From an uncultured Flavobacteriales bacterium (lineage in GTDB: Bacteria > Bacteroidota > Bacteroidia > Flavobacteriales_D > Crocinitomicaceae), in contig CAJQPH010000148.1 in the NCBI GenBank assembly GCA_905480165.1, positions 1 through 46,199 of the forward strand: a stretch of 46,199 nucleotides of DNA, given 5' to 3'. Below, in pieces: positions 1 to 8,391 of the stretch. The position numbers were made by a program, and so were the translations under genes. How positions within the stretch are numbered: position 1 is the stretch's first letter; every line of letters begins with the position of its first letter. The notes beneath the pieces were generated by a model. The model searched no databases, was not told where the DNA came from, and worked only from the letters and a program-made list of their open reading frames with translations.

Positions 1-2
1 GT

Positions 3-1178
3 CCATATTGTGAGGGTGATGCGATCCCTAACTTAAATACAACTTCAAATGAAGGTATAACAGGGAGCTGGTCACCGGCGATTGATAATACACAAACGGT
101 TACCTACACCTTTGCACCAGATGTGGGTCAGTGTTCGAATACACAGACCATGGAGATTGCAATAGATCCCTTAGTAACCCCAACCTTTACCCAGCAGGGC
201 CCTTATTGTGAGGGTGATGTTATATCTAATTTAAGTACAAGTTCCAATGAGGGAGTAACAGGTAGCTGGTCCCCGGCGATTGATAATACACAAACTACTA
301 CCTATACTTTTACACCAGATTTGGGTCAATGTTCGAATACACAGACGATGGAAATTACAATAGACCCCTTAGTTACCCCTTCCTTTGACCAAGTAGGACC
401 TTATTGCGAGGGAAGTAATCCACCTGCACTTACCACTAATTCTCTTGAGGGGATTGATGGGGTTTGGGGCCCTCCAGGAATAAATACAACTATCATAGGT
501 CCATCGACATTTGCCTTTGTTCCAAATACCGGTCAATGCGCTACCAACCAGACTATGGAGATTATTATTACTGCTTTACAAAACCCCAGTTTTAATCAAA
601 TTGGGCCATATTGTGAAGGAACTGTCATATCTGACTTGAATACCATTTCAATTGAGGGTGTTACTGGTAATTGGTCTCCATCGATAGACAATACACAAAC
701 AACCACATATACTTTTACTCCAGATGCTGGTCAGTGTTCTGATATACAAACGATGGAGATTGTGATAGACCTGTTGGAGACACCTACTTTTGTTCAACAA
801 CCACCTATATGCGTTGGAGATAATTTCTCCTTGTCAAATGTTTCTAATGAAGGTATAACTGGATCTTGGTCCCCTACTATTGACAATACCCAAACGACCC
901 CTTATACTTTTATTCCTGATGCCGGTCAATGCTCAAACGAACAGACCATGGAGGTATCAGTTGGCCCTCCTGAAACACCTACTTTTGCAATTATGGGGCC
1001 GTATTGTCAAACAGGGAATATTGATGACTTACCTTTAACTTCTTTAGAGGGTTTTACAGGAACATGGAACCCAAATACAGTCGATAATACCTCAACAGGA
1101 GTATTTACTAGCACCTTTACACCTGATGTAGGTCTTTGTGCAACATTAGCATCTATAGATATTACGATTACGGATGCT
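3..1178 (+). repeat. Tandem ~198-bp coding repeats (six Ig-like units)
   Basis: Unit boundaries, taken at the TPTF/NPSF codons, fall at about 3 (partial), 177, 375, 582, 780 and 975. Units 0, 1 and 3 are close at DNA level; for example the stretch coding SPAIDNTQT at ~70 and ~268 is nearly identical. Units 2 and 5 have diverged and are 2-3 codons longer. This is the usual pattern of unit duplication and gene conversion in surface-repeat genes. Confidence 0.85.
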
Positions 1179-2903
1179 CCTTCAATTACAGCTGCTGCTT
1201 TGGATAGCACATTGTGTGAAGGGGAATCTGCCGTTTTATTTGCTATGGATATTACAGGAGGACAATTAGTCGAAACCTTTACGATGGATGTTACTGCTCC
1301 GTTTAATTATACGACCTCCAACACGAATGCTGTAGGTAGTTATTATGTAATTGTAAGTGGTACCATCATGGCTATGAGTGGAGAAGAAAGAGATGCCAAC
1401 TATCAATTTATTTTTAATAACAATCCTGTAAATCCTCCCGTCCCTGGAACTTTTTGGCAGTGGAATGGCTCTAGTGCGGCATCTCAATCAACCGTTCCAT
1501 TTGTTTATAATCCAGCCCATATTTATAACTACTTTTTTAGTGGTGGAGCACCTCAAACTTTCACTTTTTCAGATAGTGGACCTTACATCGATAACTCAGG
1601 AAGCTTAGTATTTGAAATATATTATATGGGAGACTTATTGTGGTCAACAGGTGCTACTGAAATAGGAGATACAATTGTTCCTCCTTCAGGAAACAATATT
1701 TATACGGTCTCAATAGATTTTGGAAATGGCTGTGTTGCAAGTGATGAGGTGGATGTATTGGTGAATTCATTGGATTCTCCCACTTTTGAGCCTATACCTC
1801 CAATTTGTGTTGGTGGTGACATTATATTACCCATTATTTCGAACGAAGGATATACAGGGACATGGTCTCCTGCTATTGACAATACCCAAACGACCGAATA
1901 TACTTTTACCCCAGATGCGGGGCAGTGTGCGAGTGAGCAGTTCGTTTCTGTAGAAGTAGGACCGCCAAGCACCCCTACTTTTGACGTGATTCCTCCAATT
2001 TGTTCAGGTATAGATGTATCTCTGCCATCAGAATCCTTAGAGGGCTTTACGGGTACCTGGTCTCCTGTAATTAACAATCTTGAAACGACAACCTACACCT
2101 TTACTCCAGATGCTAATCAATGTGCATTAGTGACTGACCTCACTATTGAGGTATTGGAAAATCCAATTATATCAACAGGAGACCCTCTAATAGCATGTAT
2201 TGGTGATATTGTAACGCTTTTAGGAAGTGGTGCTGGTTCAGGCGGGACTTATTCATGGGACAATGGGGTAGTAGACGGTGTTTCCTTCACTGTTTCAGAG
2301 ACCTTGCTTTATACGGTTACAGGTACAGATGAAAACGGTTGTATAGGTACTGCATCAATAATGGTAACTGGCTTGCCTGTTCCGATAGCCGGAATATCTG
2401 CATCACCAGAGAGTGGCGGAGTTCCATTAGAAGTGATTTTCACCAATACGAGTCAAAATGCCACAAATTATCAATGGGATTTTGGTAATGATGAATTTAA
2501 CACTGTTAATAATCAAAGTGCTCAAAACAGTACTTATTTAGATTTTGGAAGTTACACGGTATGGTTGATTGCAGATAATGGAGTTTGTGATGATTCTATT
2601 TCGATTGTTATTTCAACAACTGTAGAGCCACAAATTTTTGTGCCAAATGTATTTACACCAAATTCGGACGGTTCGAATGAGACCTTTATGATTTCAACAG
2701 AAAATATGCAGTCTATTGAATTGTTAATTGTGAATCGATGGGGTAACCTTATGGCAACAATTGATGATTTAAATGGTGGCTGGGATGGAATAACCCCAGG
2801 TGGAAGAGATGCAAAGGAGGGAGTTTATTTCTATAGATATTCGGCCACAGGATTAGATGGTTCAGAATGGGTGGGGCACGGATTCTTTAGTCTCGTTCGT
2901 TAG
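3..2903 (+). CDS. Giant secreted Ig-like repeat protein with PKD and T9SS type B C-terminal domain (5' end outside window)
   Basis: The reading frame is already open at base 3 and runs to TAG at 2903, so this is the C-terminal ~966 residues of a larger protein; any ATG/GTG near 123 is internal. Eight copies of a ~66-residue Ig-like unit are visible (TPTF..GPYCEG..GSWSPAIDNTQTTTYTFTPDAGQC), six at 3-1178 and two at 1776-2159. A non-repeat insert lies between the two blocks. A further Ig-like unit, a PKD domain (about 2376-2625) and a gliding-motility-associated C-terminal sorting domain (about 2631-2900, with FVPNVFTPNSDG and GVYFYRY) follow. Proteins with this architecture are exported by the type IX secretion system and are usually large surface or released adhesins. 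The specific ligand cannot be read from the sequence. The gene converges on the TPR gene downstream and overlaps it by 4 bases. Confidence 0.9.
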   Translation, partial: PYCEGDAIPNLNTTSNEGITGSWSPAIDNTQTVTYTFAPDVGQCSNTQTMEIAIDPLVTPTFTQQGPYCEGDVISNLSTSSNEGVTGSWSPAIDNTQTTTYTFTPDLGQCSNTQTMEITIDPLVTPSFDQVGPYCEGSNPPALTTNSLEGIDGVWGPPGINTTIIGPSTFAFVPNTGQCATNQTMEIIITALQNPSFNQIGPYCEGTVISDLNTISIEGVTGNWSPSIDNTQTTTYTFTPDAGQCSDIQTMEIVIDLLETPTFVQQPPICVGDNFSLSNVSNEGITGSWSPTIDNTQTTPYTFIPDAGQCSNEQTMEVSVGPPETPTFAIMGPYCQTGNIDDLPLTSLEGFTGTWNPNTVDNTSTGVFTSTFTPDVGLCATLASIDITITDAPSITAAALDSTLCEGESAVLFAMDITGGQLVETFTMDVTAPFNYTTSNTNAVGSYYVIVSGTIMAMSGEERDANYQFIFNNNPVNPPVPGTFWQWNGSSAASQSTVPFVYNPAHIYNYFFSGGAPQTFTFSDSGPYIDNSGSLVFEIYYMGDLLWSTGATEIGDTIVPPSGNNIYTVSIDFGNGCVASDEVDVLVNSLDSPTFEPIPPICVGGDIILPIISNEGYTGTWSPAIDNTQTTEYTFTPDAGQCASEQFVSVEVGPPSTPTFDVIPPICSGIDVSLPSESLEGFTGTWSPVINNLETTTYTFTPDANQCALVTDLTIEVLENPIISTGDPLIACIGDIVTLLGSGAGSGGTYSWDNGVVDGVSFTVSETLLYTVTGTDENGCIGTASIMVTGLPVPIAGISASPESGGVPLEVIFTNTSQNATNYQWDFGNDEFNTVNNQSAQNSTYLDFGSYTVWLIADNGVCDDSISIVISTTVEPQIFVPNVFTPNSDGSNETFMISTENMQSIELLIVNRWGNLMATIDDLNGGWDGITPGGRDAKEGVYFYRYSATGLDGSEWVGHGFFSLVR
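1776..2159 (+). repeat. Second block of two Ig-like coding repeats
   Basis: Units start at about 1776 (SPTFEPIPPICVGG) and 1971 (TPTFDVIPPICSG) and are 65 and 63 codons long. They belong to the same family as the first block, but carry PPIC in place of GPYC, like unit 4 at 780. They are separated from the first block by a unique ~200-codon insert. Confidence 0.8.
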
Positions 2904-4066
2904 TCTTTGGTGTATAACCACCACAATAGAATAGGAATGATTAAAAGGCTCAGCATAATATAATGAGTTGAACTTTCAGTTTTATTCTTTTTTGCGTTAA
3001 ATGATTTTCGTCTGTTGTTGTTTCGATCTATAGTCTGTTTTCTTTTTTGTTTTAATACTGCAAGTTTTTGTCTTAATTCGGAAGTTTTTTCATATTCAAT
3101 ATTTAATTCAAGAGCTTCAATTTGTGTTAATAACAGGTTATGTCGTTCTGCAAGGAAAATGCATGAATCAATGTATTGTGACCCTTTAACCATGTTGGCC
3201 GTTTCAAAATAGAAATTGGCTATGTTCATGTAGGCCTCACAGGTGTAAAATTGAAAACCTTGCAATTTGCGTTGTTCTAATACTTCAAAAAATAGCTTTA
3301 TTGATTTTTCGTATTCGGATCCAATAAATGCCAATATTGCTTGATTATTAATCGCTCTTGTTTTAATAAAAGGGGCATCACATAACATGGAATTCTCTAG
3401 TTGTTTTGTAAAACAAAACTTGGCCCGTTTCATTTGATTTTTATCTAATGCAATTTGACCAAGAAACGAGTATGCATTTGCCACAGATTCATGTTTTTGA
3501 TCATCAATGGCCTGTCGAATGTAATGTTCAGTCAACATTTGGGAAAGAGCAATTTTCCCTGCTTTTAATTCGGTTTTAGCAAGATTGATTTCTGCCATAT
3601 ATGCCATTTCTTTGGTCTCTGAATTCCTTCCGTGTGACAATGAGCGTTCAAAATGTAAACGAGCGGTTTCATGGTCACCAAGTAGGAGGTAAGCTATTCC
3701 TATTTCATTGTATGCTTCAGAGATTAGTTTTTCATCTCCTAAGTTTAAAAAAATAGATTTTGATGATTCTAATAATTTGAGACCTTTGTTTATTTCGCCA
3801 TAACGAACATCATAACACCCCAATAGCCTGTATGCAACGGCTTGACAAAAAGGATCGATGGGTTTTTGTTGGCTTTCAAGAAGATCTAATCCAATACTAT
3901 TTAATGAATCTACATGGTAACGGGAATAATATGCCCAAAGCTCTAGTGCGATTTTAGATTTAGATATCACATTAGTCTCCTTTTTATATGACTGAATCAC
4001 TGATTGTCCATACAAGTCACAATTATATAAGGTGAAAATAAAAATGAAAAAGAGAAAGTGTTTCAT
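2900..4066 (-). CDS. TPR-repeat protein with signal peptide and C-terminal membrane segment
   Basis: 388 aa. The N-terminal ~20 residues form a Sec signal peptide ending near YGQS. Helical TPR units follow; the clearest is ISEAYNEIGIAYLLLGDHET and later ones cover about residues 110-310. A basic, coiled-coil-like stretch (about 315-365) leads to one transmembrane segment (YIMLSLLIIPILLWWLY) and then only three residues. In Bacteroidota this layout normally continues past the membrane into a LuxR-type HTH or histidine kinase. Here the output domain is missing, so it is either a sensor half that works with a partner or a decayed regulator. Function is inferred from layout only. Its stop interlocks with the stop of the convergent adhesin gene. 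Confidence 0.7.
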   Translation of the reverse strand: MKHFLFFIFIFTLYNCDLYGQSVIQSYKKETNVISKSKIALELWAYYSRYHVDSLNSIGLDLLESQQKPIDPFCQAVAYRLLGCYDVRYGEINKGLKLLESSKSIFLNLGDEKLISEAYNEIGIAYLLLGDHETARLHFERSLSHGRNSETKEMAYMAEINLAKTELKAGKIALSQMLTEHYIRQAIDDQKHESVANAYSFLGQIALDKNQMKRAKFCFTKQLENSMLCDAPFIKTRAINNQAILAFIGSEYEKSIKLFFEVLEQRKLQGFQFYTCEAYMNIANFYFETANMVKGSQYIDSCIFLAERHNLLLTQIEALELNIEYEKTSELRQKLAVLKQKRKQTIDRNNNRRKSFNAKKNKTESSTHYIMLSLLIIPILLWWLYTKD

Positions 4067-4085
4067 TTATAATTAGTTAGCGCAG

Positions 4086-4116
4086 TTGCAAGGATAGTTA
4101 ACAATCGTTACTTTTG
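4086..4116 (+). promoter_or_regulatory. Bacteroidota-type promoter of pruA
   Basis: TTG at 4086-4088, 20 bases, then TACTTTTG at 4109-4116, matching the -33 TTG / -7 TAnnTTTG consensus. The predicted start of transcription is about 4120-4122, roughly 10 bases before the ATG at 4132. Confidence 0.6.
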
Positions 4117-4131
4117 CAACAAAAAAAAGAC

Positions 4132-5760
4132 ATGTCAAACGCTTTCTATAAAGTACCCGTTGCAATCAATGAACCGGTAAAATCCTATGCTCCGAATTCA
4201 CCAGAAAAGAGTTCACTTATAAATAAATACAAGGAAATGTACAATCAAAAAGAGATTGATGTTCCTATGTATATTGGAAAAGAAGAGATTCGAACTGAGG
4301 ATAAAAGACCGATGACGCCTCCACATGATCATAAAAAAGTGTTGGGTCATTTCAATTACGGAGACGCATCTCATGTCGAATTGGCTATTGAAAAAGCACT
4401 TGAGGCAAAATCAGCATGGGCAAACCTGCCTTGGGAACAAAGAGCCGCTATCTTTTTGAAAGCAGCAGATTTACTTGCAGGACCATTCAGAGACAGAATG
4501 AATGCTGCAACGATGCTCGCTCAATCAAAAAATGTGTTCCAAGCAGAAATAGATGCATCATGTGAGATGATTGATTTTTTCAGATTCAATGTTCAGTATA
4601 TGACACAAGTTTACAAGGAACAACCTGATTCTCAACCTGGATTATGGAATAGATTAGAGTATAGACCCTTAGAAGGTTTTGTATTTGCCTTGACTCCTTT
4701 TAATTTCACTTCAATTGCGGCAAATTTATGTGCTGCTCCAGCAATGATGGGAAATGTTATTATATGGAAGCCTGCTGATTCTCAGGTATATTCGGCTCAG
4801 GTAATTATGGATCTGTTCAAAGCTGCAGGTTTGCCTGATGGTGTTGTGAATATGGTCACTGTAGACGGTCCTACTGCTGGAGAGGTTATTTTTAAACATA
4901 AAATGTTTTCTGGACTTCATTTTACTGGTTCTACGGGTGTTTTTAGAACACTTTGGAAAAACATTGCTAGTAATTTAGATACTTATAGAAGCTACCCAAG
5001 AATAGTTGGAGAAACAGGGGGTAAAGATTTTGTTATGGTTCACAAATCATCAATCCCTGCTGAAGTAGCAACGGCACTTACTCGTGGTTCTTTTGAATTT
5101 CAAGGGCAGAAATGTTCAGCGGCATCAAGAGCTTATATACCGTCAAACTTATGGCCTGAAGTCAAAGCTATAGTACTTGACCAGGTTAATTCGTTCAAGA
5201 TGGGAACCCCTGAGGATACCTCCAATTATATTAATGCCGTCATTGACGAAAGAGCTTTTGATAAAATATCCGCGTATATAGATTATTGCAAAGAAAATGA
5301 TGATGCAGAAATTATAGTTGGGGGAGATTATGATAAATCTAATGGATATTTTATTCAACCAACAGTAGTCGTGGCATCTAATCCAAAATTCAAAACAATG
5401 TGTGAAGAGATTTTTGGACCTGTTTTAACGATCTATGTTTATCCCGAAAATGATTTTGAGGAGACCTTAGACATTGTAGATGACACTTCTGAGTATGCTT
5501 TAACTGGATCTATAATTTCTCAAGATAGATATGCTATCAATTTAGCAACCAAGAAATTAGAAAACGCTGCCGGTAATTTTTATGTTAACGATAAACCGAC
5601 AGGTGCGGTAGTTGGACAGCAGCCCTTTGGAGGAGCAAGAGGTTCAGGAACGAATGATAAAGCCGGTGCAGCAATGAATTTATTACGTTGGGTTCAGGCA
5701 AGAACGATTAAGGAAACCTTCGTTCCGGCTACAGATTATCGTTATCCATTTCTAGGATAA
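4132..5760 (+). CDS. pruA: L-glutamate gamma-semialdehyde (1-pyrroline-5-carboxylate) dehydrogenase
   Basis: 542 aa; oxidises glutamate semialdehyde/P5C to glutamate with NAD+, the second step of proline catabolism. ALDH-superfamily landmarks are present: TPFNFT cofactor-loop region, GSTGVF, GETGGKDFV with the general-base Glu, and FQGQKCSAASR with catalytic Cys at residue 328. The N-terminus (MSNAFYKVPVAINEPVKSYA) and overall length match the PruA group rather than generic ALDHs. A TTG further upstream (4114) overlaps the -7 box, so the ATG at 4132 is chosen. Proline dehydrogenase (putA/prodh) is not in the window. The gene stands alone between the convergent TPR/adhesin pair and the FkbM operon. 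Confidence 0.95.
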   Translation: MSNAFYKVPVAINEPVKSYAPNSPEKSSLINKYKEMYNQKEIDVPMYIGKEEIRTEDKRPMTPPHDHKKVLGHFNYGDASHVELAIEKALEAKSAWANLPWEQRAAIFLKAADLLAGPFRDRMNAATMLAQSKNVFQAEIDASCEMIDFFRFNVQYMTQVYKEQPDSQPGLWNRLEYRPLEGFVFALTPFNFTSIAANLCAAPAMMGNVIIWKPADSQVYSAQVIMDLFKAAGLPDGVVNMVTVDGPTAGEVIFKHKMFSGLHFTGSTGVFRTLWKNIASNLDTYRSYPRIVGETGGKDFVMVHKSSIPAEVATALTRGSFEFQGQKCSAASRAYIPSNLWPEVKAIVLDQVNSFKMGTPEDTSNYINAVIDERAFDKISAYIDYCKENDDAEIIVGGDYDKSNGYFIQPTVVVASNPKFKTMCEEIFGPVLTIYVYPENDFEETLDIVDDTSEYALTGSIISQDRYAINLATKKLENAAGNFYVNDKPTGAVVGQQPFGGARGSGTNDKAGAAMNLLRWVQARTIKETFVPATDYRYPFLG

Positions 5761-5785
5761 TCTTTGCCTAGGTGTATTTTAAGTG

Positions 5786-5797
5786 ATCAAATTTGAT
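5786..5797. promoter_or_regulatory. 12-bp perfect palindrome upstream of the FkbM operon
   Basis: ATCAAATTTGAT is a perfect palindrome. It lies just before a near-consensus -7 box (TATTTTAG at 5798-5805) and is flanked by AGTGA (5782-5786) and TCACT (5807-5811). It could be an operator for this operon or chance in AT-rich DNA. Confidence 0.25.
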
Positions 5798-5813
5798 TAT
5801 TTTAGGTCACTCT

Positions 5814-6614
5814 ATGATGACCAAAACAACCTTAAATGACGGCACCCCAGTTTTTTGCTTAAGAAAACCTGAAGCTAAAATGCTAGACCATCACGTTGAT
5901 GGTTACTTACAAAATGGAATTTCTATCAATGATAATGACGTTGTTTTTGACGTTGGTGCGAACGTTGGTGTTTTTGGCTTGAGAGCCATTCAAAAAGCAA
6001 AAAATGTAAATGCCTATTGCTTTGAACCCATTCCTGATATTTTTTCTGTATTAAAAAAGAATGCGGAAGAATATGGAGACAATCGTATACACGTATACGA
6101 ATTTGGAGTATCCGATAAATTGGCCAATGCCAGTTTTACCTACTTTCCGAATACCCCAGCCCTGTCTACATTGCATCCCGAGCAATGGGATGAAGATCCA
6201 GCAGCATTTTCAAGAGCCGTAAAAGGCACAATGAAAAACCCACCTGATGGAATGAAGTGGATGAAACTGATTCCCCCATTTTTTTCAGGAGTTATAGCCC
6301 ATTTTTTAGTTAGAGGAAAAAAGCAAGTTGCATGTAAACTTGTTCCTTTGTCTGATGTCATTGAAAAAGAAAATATCAGCCAAATTGACTTGCTGAAAAT
6401 TGATTGTGAAGGAGCAGAGTGGTCTGTTTTAAAAGGAATTAGAGAAAGTGATTGGCCGAAAATAAAAAGTCTGGTAATCGAGGTTCATGATATTGATGGG
6501 CGTTTAGAACATGTTCGTCAGCTCTTAAGTGACAAGGGTTTTTCTCAGTTGCATACTGAGAGTGAAGTGGGGCTTGAAGATACAGGAATGTTTAACATAT
6601 TTGCATTGAGATGA
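5814..6614 (+). CDS. FkbM family SAM-dependent methyltransferase
   Basis: 266 aa. The class I Rossmann methyltransferase core is seen in FDVGANVGVFGLRAI (SAM glycine loop), YCFEPIPDIFSVLKKN (acidic loop) and the typical FkbM C-terminal half IDLLKIDCEGAEWSVLKGI followed by SLVIEVHD. FkbM enzymes O-methylate sugars, polyketides or lipids; the substrate here is unknown. Between the two halves lies a ~40-residue hydrophobic/proline-rich insertion (KWMKLIPPFFSGVIAHFLV) that may dock to membrane or substrate. Start: ATG at 5814 (or 5817); the TTG at 5793 sits in the promoter region. Its stop overlaps the next start (ATGA at 6611), so translation is coupled to the desaturase-like gene. Confidence 0.85.
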   Translation: MMTKTTLNDGTPVFCLRKPEAKMLDHHVDGYLQNGISINDNDVVFDVGANVGVFGLRAIQKAKNVNAYCFEPIPDIFSVLKKNAEEYGDNRIHVYEFGVSDKLANASFTYFPNTPALSTLHPEQWDEDPAAFSRAVKGTMKNPPDGMKWMKLIPPFFSGVIAHFLVRGKKQVACKLVPLSDVIEKENISQIDLLKIDCEGAEWSVLKGIRESDWPKIKSLVIEVHDIDGRLEHVRQLLSDKGFSQLHTESEVGLEDTGMFNIFALR

Positions 6615-7306
6615 CTAGAGAATGGGTAGCAATAGGAACAATTATTATGCTATTGGGGTCTAATTTATTTGGTCTTTTGTATAGTATGGTAGTCTTAAAG
6701 ACCAAGTTTTTTGAACCATATGTATTACAGGTAAAATCATATCAAAAGTCTATTTTTAGTAAAAGAATGCCTTTATTTCTACTGAATTTTATTTTGTTGT
6801 TGGTCGTTTCGGGTTCAGGTGCATATTTTTTATTTGACTTAATGGAGGTAGAATGGTCGAGCTGGTGGATCATCGGATTGCAAGTATTATTTGCTTTTGT
6901 TTTGGATGACATTTGGTTTTATTTTTATCACAAATGGCTTCATGACAATAAGTTTATGTTAAAACACATTCATTCAATTCATCATAGAGCAATAAAACCA
7001 TTTCCTCTAGAATATTTATACGGACATCCGTTAGAATGGATGATGGGAATGATAGGTGTGGTAATAGCATTTTCAATTATTTTAATTTTCATGCCAATTA
7101 ACCTTTATGCGTTCTGGATATTTGGATTGTTGAGGAACCTTCACGAAATACACATACATTCAAATATAGAATTGCCTTTACTGAGTAGGATCCCTTTATT
7201 AAGCAAAACAAAACATCACGATGACCATCATGCTTATCTTGATGGCAACTATGCCTCTACTTTTGTATGGATGGATCGGATTTTTAAAACCAATTTTAAT
7301 AAATGA
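6611..7306 (+). CDS. Sterol desaturase / fatty-acid hydroxylase superfamily membrane protein
   Basis: 231 aa with about four hydrophobic segments. The di-iron histidine clusters of the superfamily are complete: YHKWLH (HX3H), HSIHH (HX2HH) and KHHDDHHAY (HX2HH), with an extra HEIHIH between them. Members hydroxylate or desaturate sterols, carotenoids, fatty acids or alkylglycerols in the inner membrane, using O2. The C-terminal ASTFVWMDRIFKTNF is typical of the family. It is translationally coupled on both sides (ATGA overlaps at 6611 and 7303), so it should be made together with the FkbM methyltransferase and the DUF2141 protein. Substrate not determinable from sequence. Confidence 0.88.
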   Translation: MTREWVAIGTIIMLLGSNLFGLLYSMVVLKTKFFEPYVLQVKSYQKSIFSKRMPLFLLNFILLLVVSGSGAYFLFDLMEVEWSSWWIIGLQVLFAFVLDDIWFYFYHKWLHDNKFMLKHIHSIHHRAIKPFPLEYLYGHPLEWMMGMIGVVIAFSIILIFMPINLYAFWIFGLLRNLHEIHIHSNIELPLLSRIPLLSKTKHHDDHHAYLDGNYASTFVWMDRIFKTNFNK

Positions 7307-7734
7307 TAGACCTTTTTAAAATATGCTGTTTTGTTTTTATTTCATTTTCGATGCAATTGAATGCACAGCTTAATTTTGACCTGACGGTAAATGTTACCGG
7401 TCTTGAAAATAATGATGGGGTTCTTCAATTTGGTTTATATAATAATGCTGATAAATTTCCGAATGTAGGTGAAACCTATAAAATGATAAGGGTAAAAACC
7501 AATGGTCCTTCTCGAAAGTATACTTTTGAAAGTTTACCTAAAGGAAGGTATGCTGTTGCCATTTACCAAGATGAAAACAACAATGACAATTGTGATAAAA
7601 ATTTCATAGGCATACCCACAGAGCCTTATGCTTTTTCTAATGATATGCGCCCCAAGTTGTCTGCACCGTCATTCGAAGACTGTATGTTAAATTTGGATAG
7701 AAACAAAACGGTTTCAATCAAACTTGTTTACTGA
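7303..7734 (+). CDS. DUF2141 domain secreted protein
   Basis: 143 aa. The signal peptide (about residues 1-21) ends near NAQLN. The remaining ~120 residues are the DUF2141 fold: LTVNVTGLENNDGVLQFGLY, FESLPKGRYAVAIYQDENNN, then CDKNFIGIPTEPYAFSND. It is predicted to be a periplasmic or outer-surface beta-sandwich; the function of the family is unknown. It is the last gene of the FkbM-hydroxylase operon, starting within the previous stop (ATGA). Its own stop lies inside the 3' end of the convergent coaE (7-base overlap). Confidence 0.85.
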   Translation: MIDLFKICCFVFISFSMQLNAQLNFDLTVNVTGLENNDGVLQFGLYNNADKFPNVGETYKMIRVKTNGPSRKYTFESLPKGRYAVAIYQDENNNDNCDKNFIGIPTEPYAFSNDMRPKLSAPSFEDCMLNLDRNKTVSIKLVY

Positions 7735-8309
7735 TTTAGCCTTATTAATATTTCTTCTATCTGGCTTAATAATGGAGTTTCTCCGTCATTTAGAATATGG
7801 TGCCGCGTTAAACTCATCTTTTTTGAATCACTCCATTGGGCATTCATTTTTGTTAAAATAGTCTCTTTAGACATTTGATCTCTTTTTAATAGACGTTCCA
7901 TTTTAATGTCTTGAGGTGCATATACCAAAATATTGTCATCAAAAGTTTTAAAAGCCTTTGTTTCAAATAAAATAGCGGCCTCATTGAAAATGAGAGAATG
8001 ATTTGAATGATTTTTGGCCCATGCAAGGAAGTCTTCGCGGACAACGGGATGTATAATAGAATTTACGATTTCTCTTAAGTTGGGTGATGTAAATATCTGA
8101 TCACTCAAAAAAGATTTGTTTAGATTCCCATTCTCGTATACATTTTTTCCAAAAACAGTTTTAAGTTTAACCTGAATTTCAGGATGTTCATTGCTTAGCT
8201 CTTTAGCTCTTTTATCTGAATTATAAATCGGGTAGCCTATCTTTTCAAGGATAGTAGCGACATATGTCTTTCCGCTTCCAATACCTCCTGTCAAACCAAT
8301 CTTCTTCAT
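7728..8309 (-). CDS. coaE: Dephospho-CoA kinase
   Basis: 193 aa; phosphorylates dephospho-CoA at the 3'-hydroxyl, the last step of CoA synthesis. The P-loop GGIGSGK lies at residues 8-14, followed by YNSDKRAKEL (substrate Asp) and the lid region MERLLKRDQMSKE. An upstream in-frame start at 8372 would add 21 residues before the P-loop. The ATG at 8309 is preferred because CoaE proteins begin right at MKKIGLTGGIG and because a consensus promoter ends 5 bases before it. Transcribed divergently from the methyltransferase gene at 8392. Confidence 0.93.
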   Translation of the reverse strand: MKKIGLTGGIGSGKTYVATILEKIGYPIYNSDKRAKELSNEHPEIQVKLKTVFGKNVYENGNLNKSFLSDQIFTSPNLREIVNSIIHPVVREDFLAWAKNHSNHSLIFNEAAILFETKAFKTFDDNILVYAPQDIKMERLLKRDQMSKETILTKMNAQWSDSKKMSLTRHHILNDGETPLLSQIEEILIRLNQ

Positions 8310-8314
8310 ATCTT

Positions 8315-8344
8315 CAAATTTAATGGTTTTGTGATTGATTTCAA
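8315..8344 (-). promoter_or_regulatory. Perfect Bacteroidota promoter of coaE, probably leaderless
   Basis: Read on the minus strand: TTG (8344-8342), exactly 19 bases, then TAAATTTG (8322-8315). The -7 box ends 5 bases before the coaE ATG at 8309, so the transcript should start at or within 1-2 bases of the start codon. Confidence 0.65.
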
Positions 8345-8358
8345 TGAGTGTTAGGAAT

Positions 8359-8387
8359 TTGAATAAAGTCAATTAGTTGTATTTTTG
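8359..8387 (+). promoter_or_regulatory. Bacteroidota promoter of the methyltransferase-ZIP operon, probably leaderless
   Basis: TTG at 8359-8361, 18 bases, then TATTTTTG at 8380-8387, with only 4 bases before the ATG at 8392. Together with the coaE promoter it forms a compact divergent promoter region of about 80 bases. Confidence 0.6.
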
Positions 8388-8391
8388 ATTT

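Noticed and set aside
1700-2077. 125-aa ORF opposite the repeat protein
   Set aside because: Antisense shadow of the repeat units; similar shadows occur opposite other units.
8310-8372. Longer N-terminus for coaE (start 8372)
   Set aside because: It would place 21 non-conserved residues before the P-loop and cross a consensus promoter; the ATG at 8309 is better supported.
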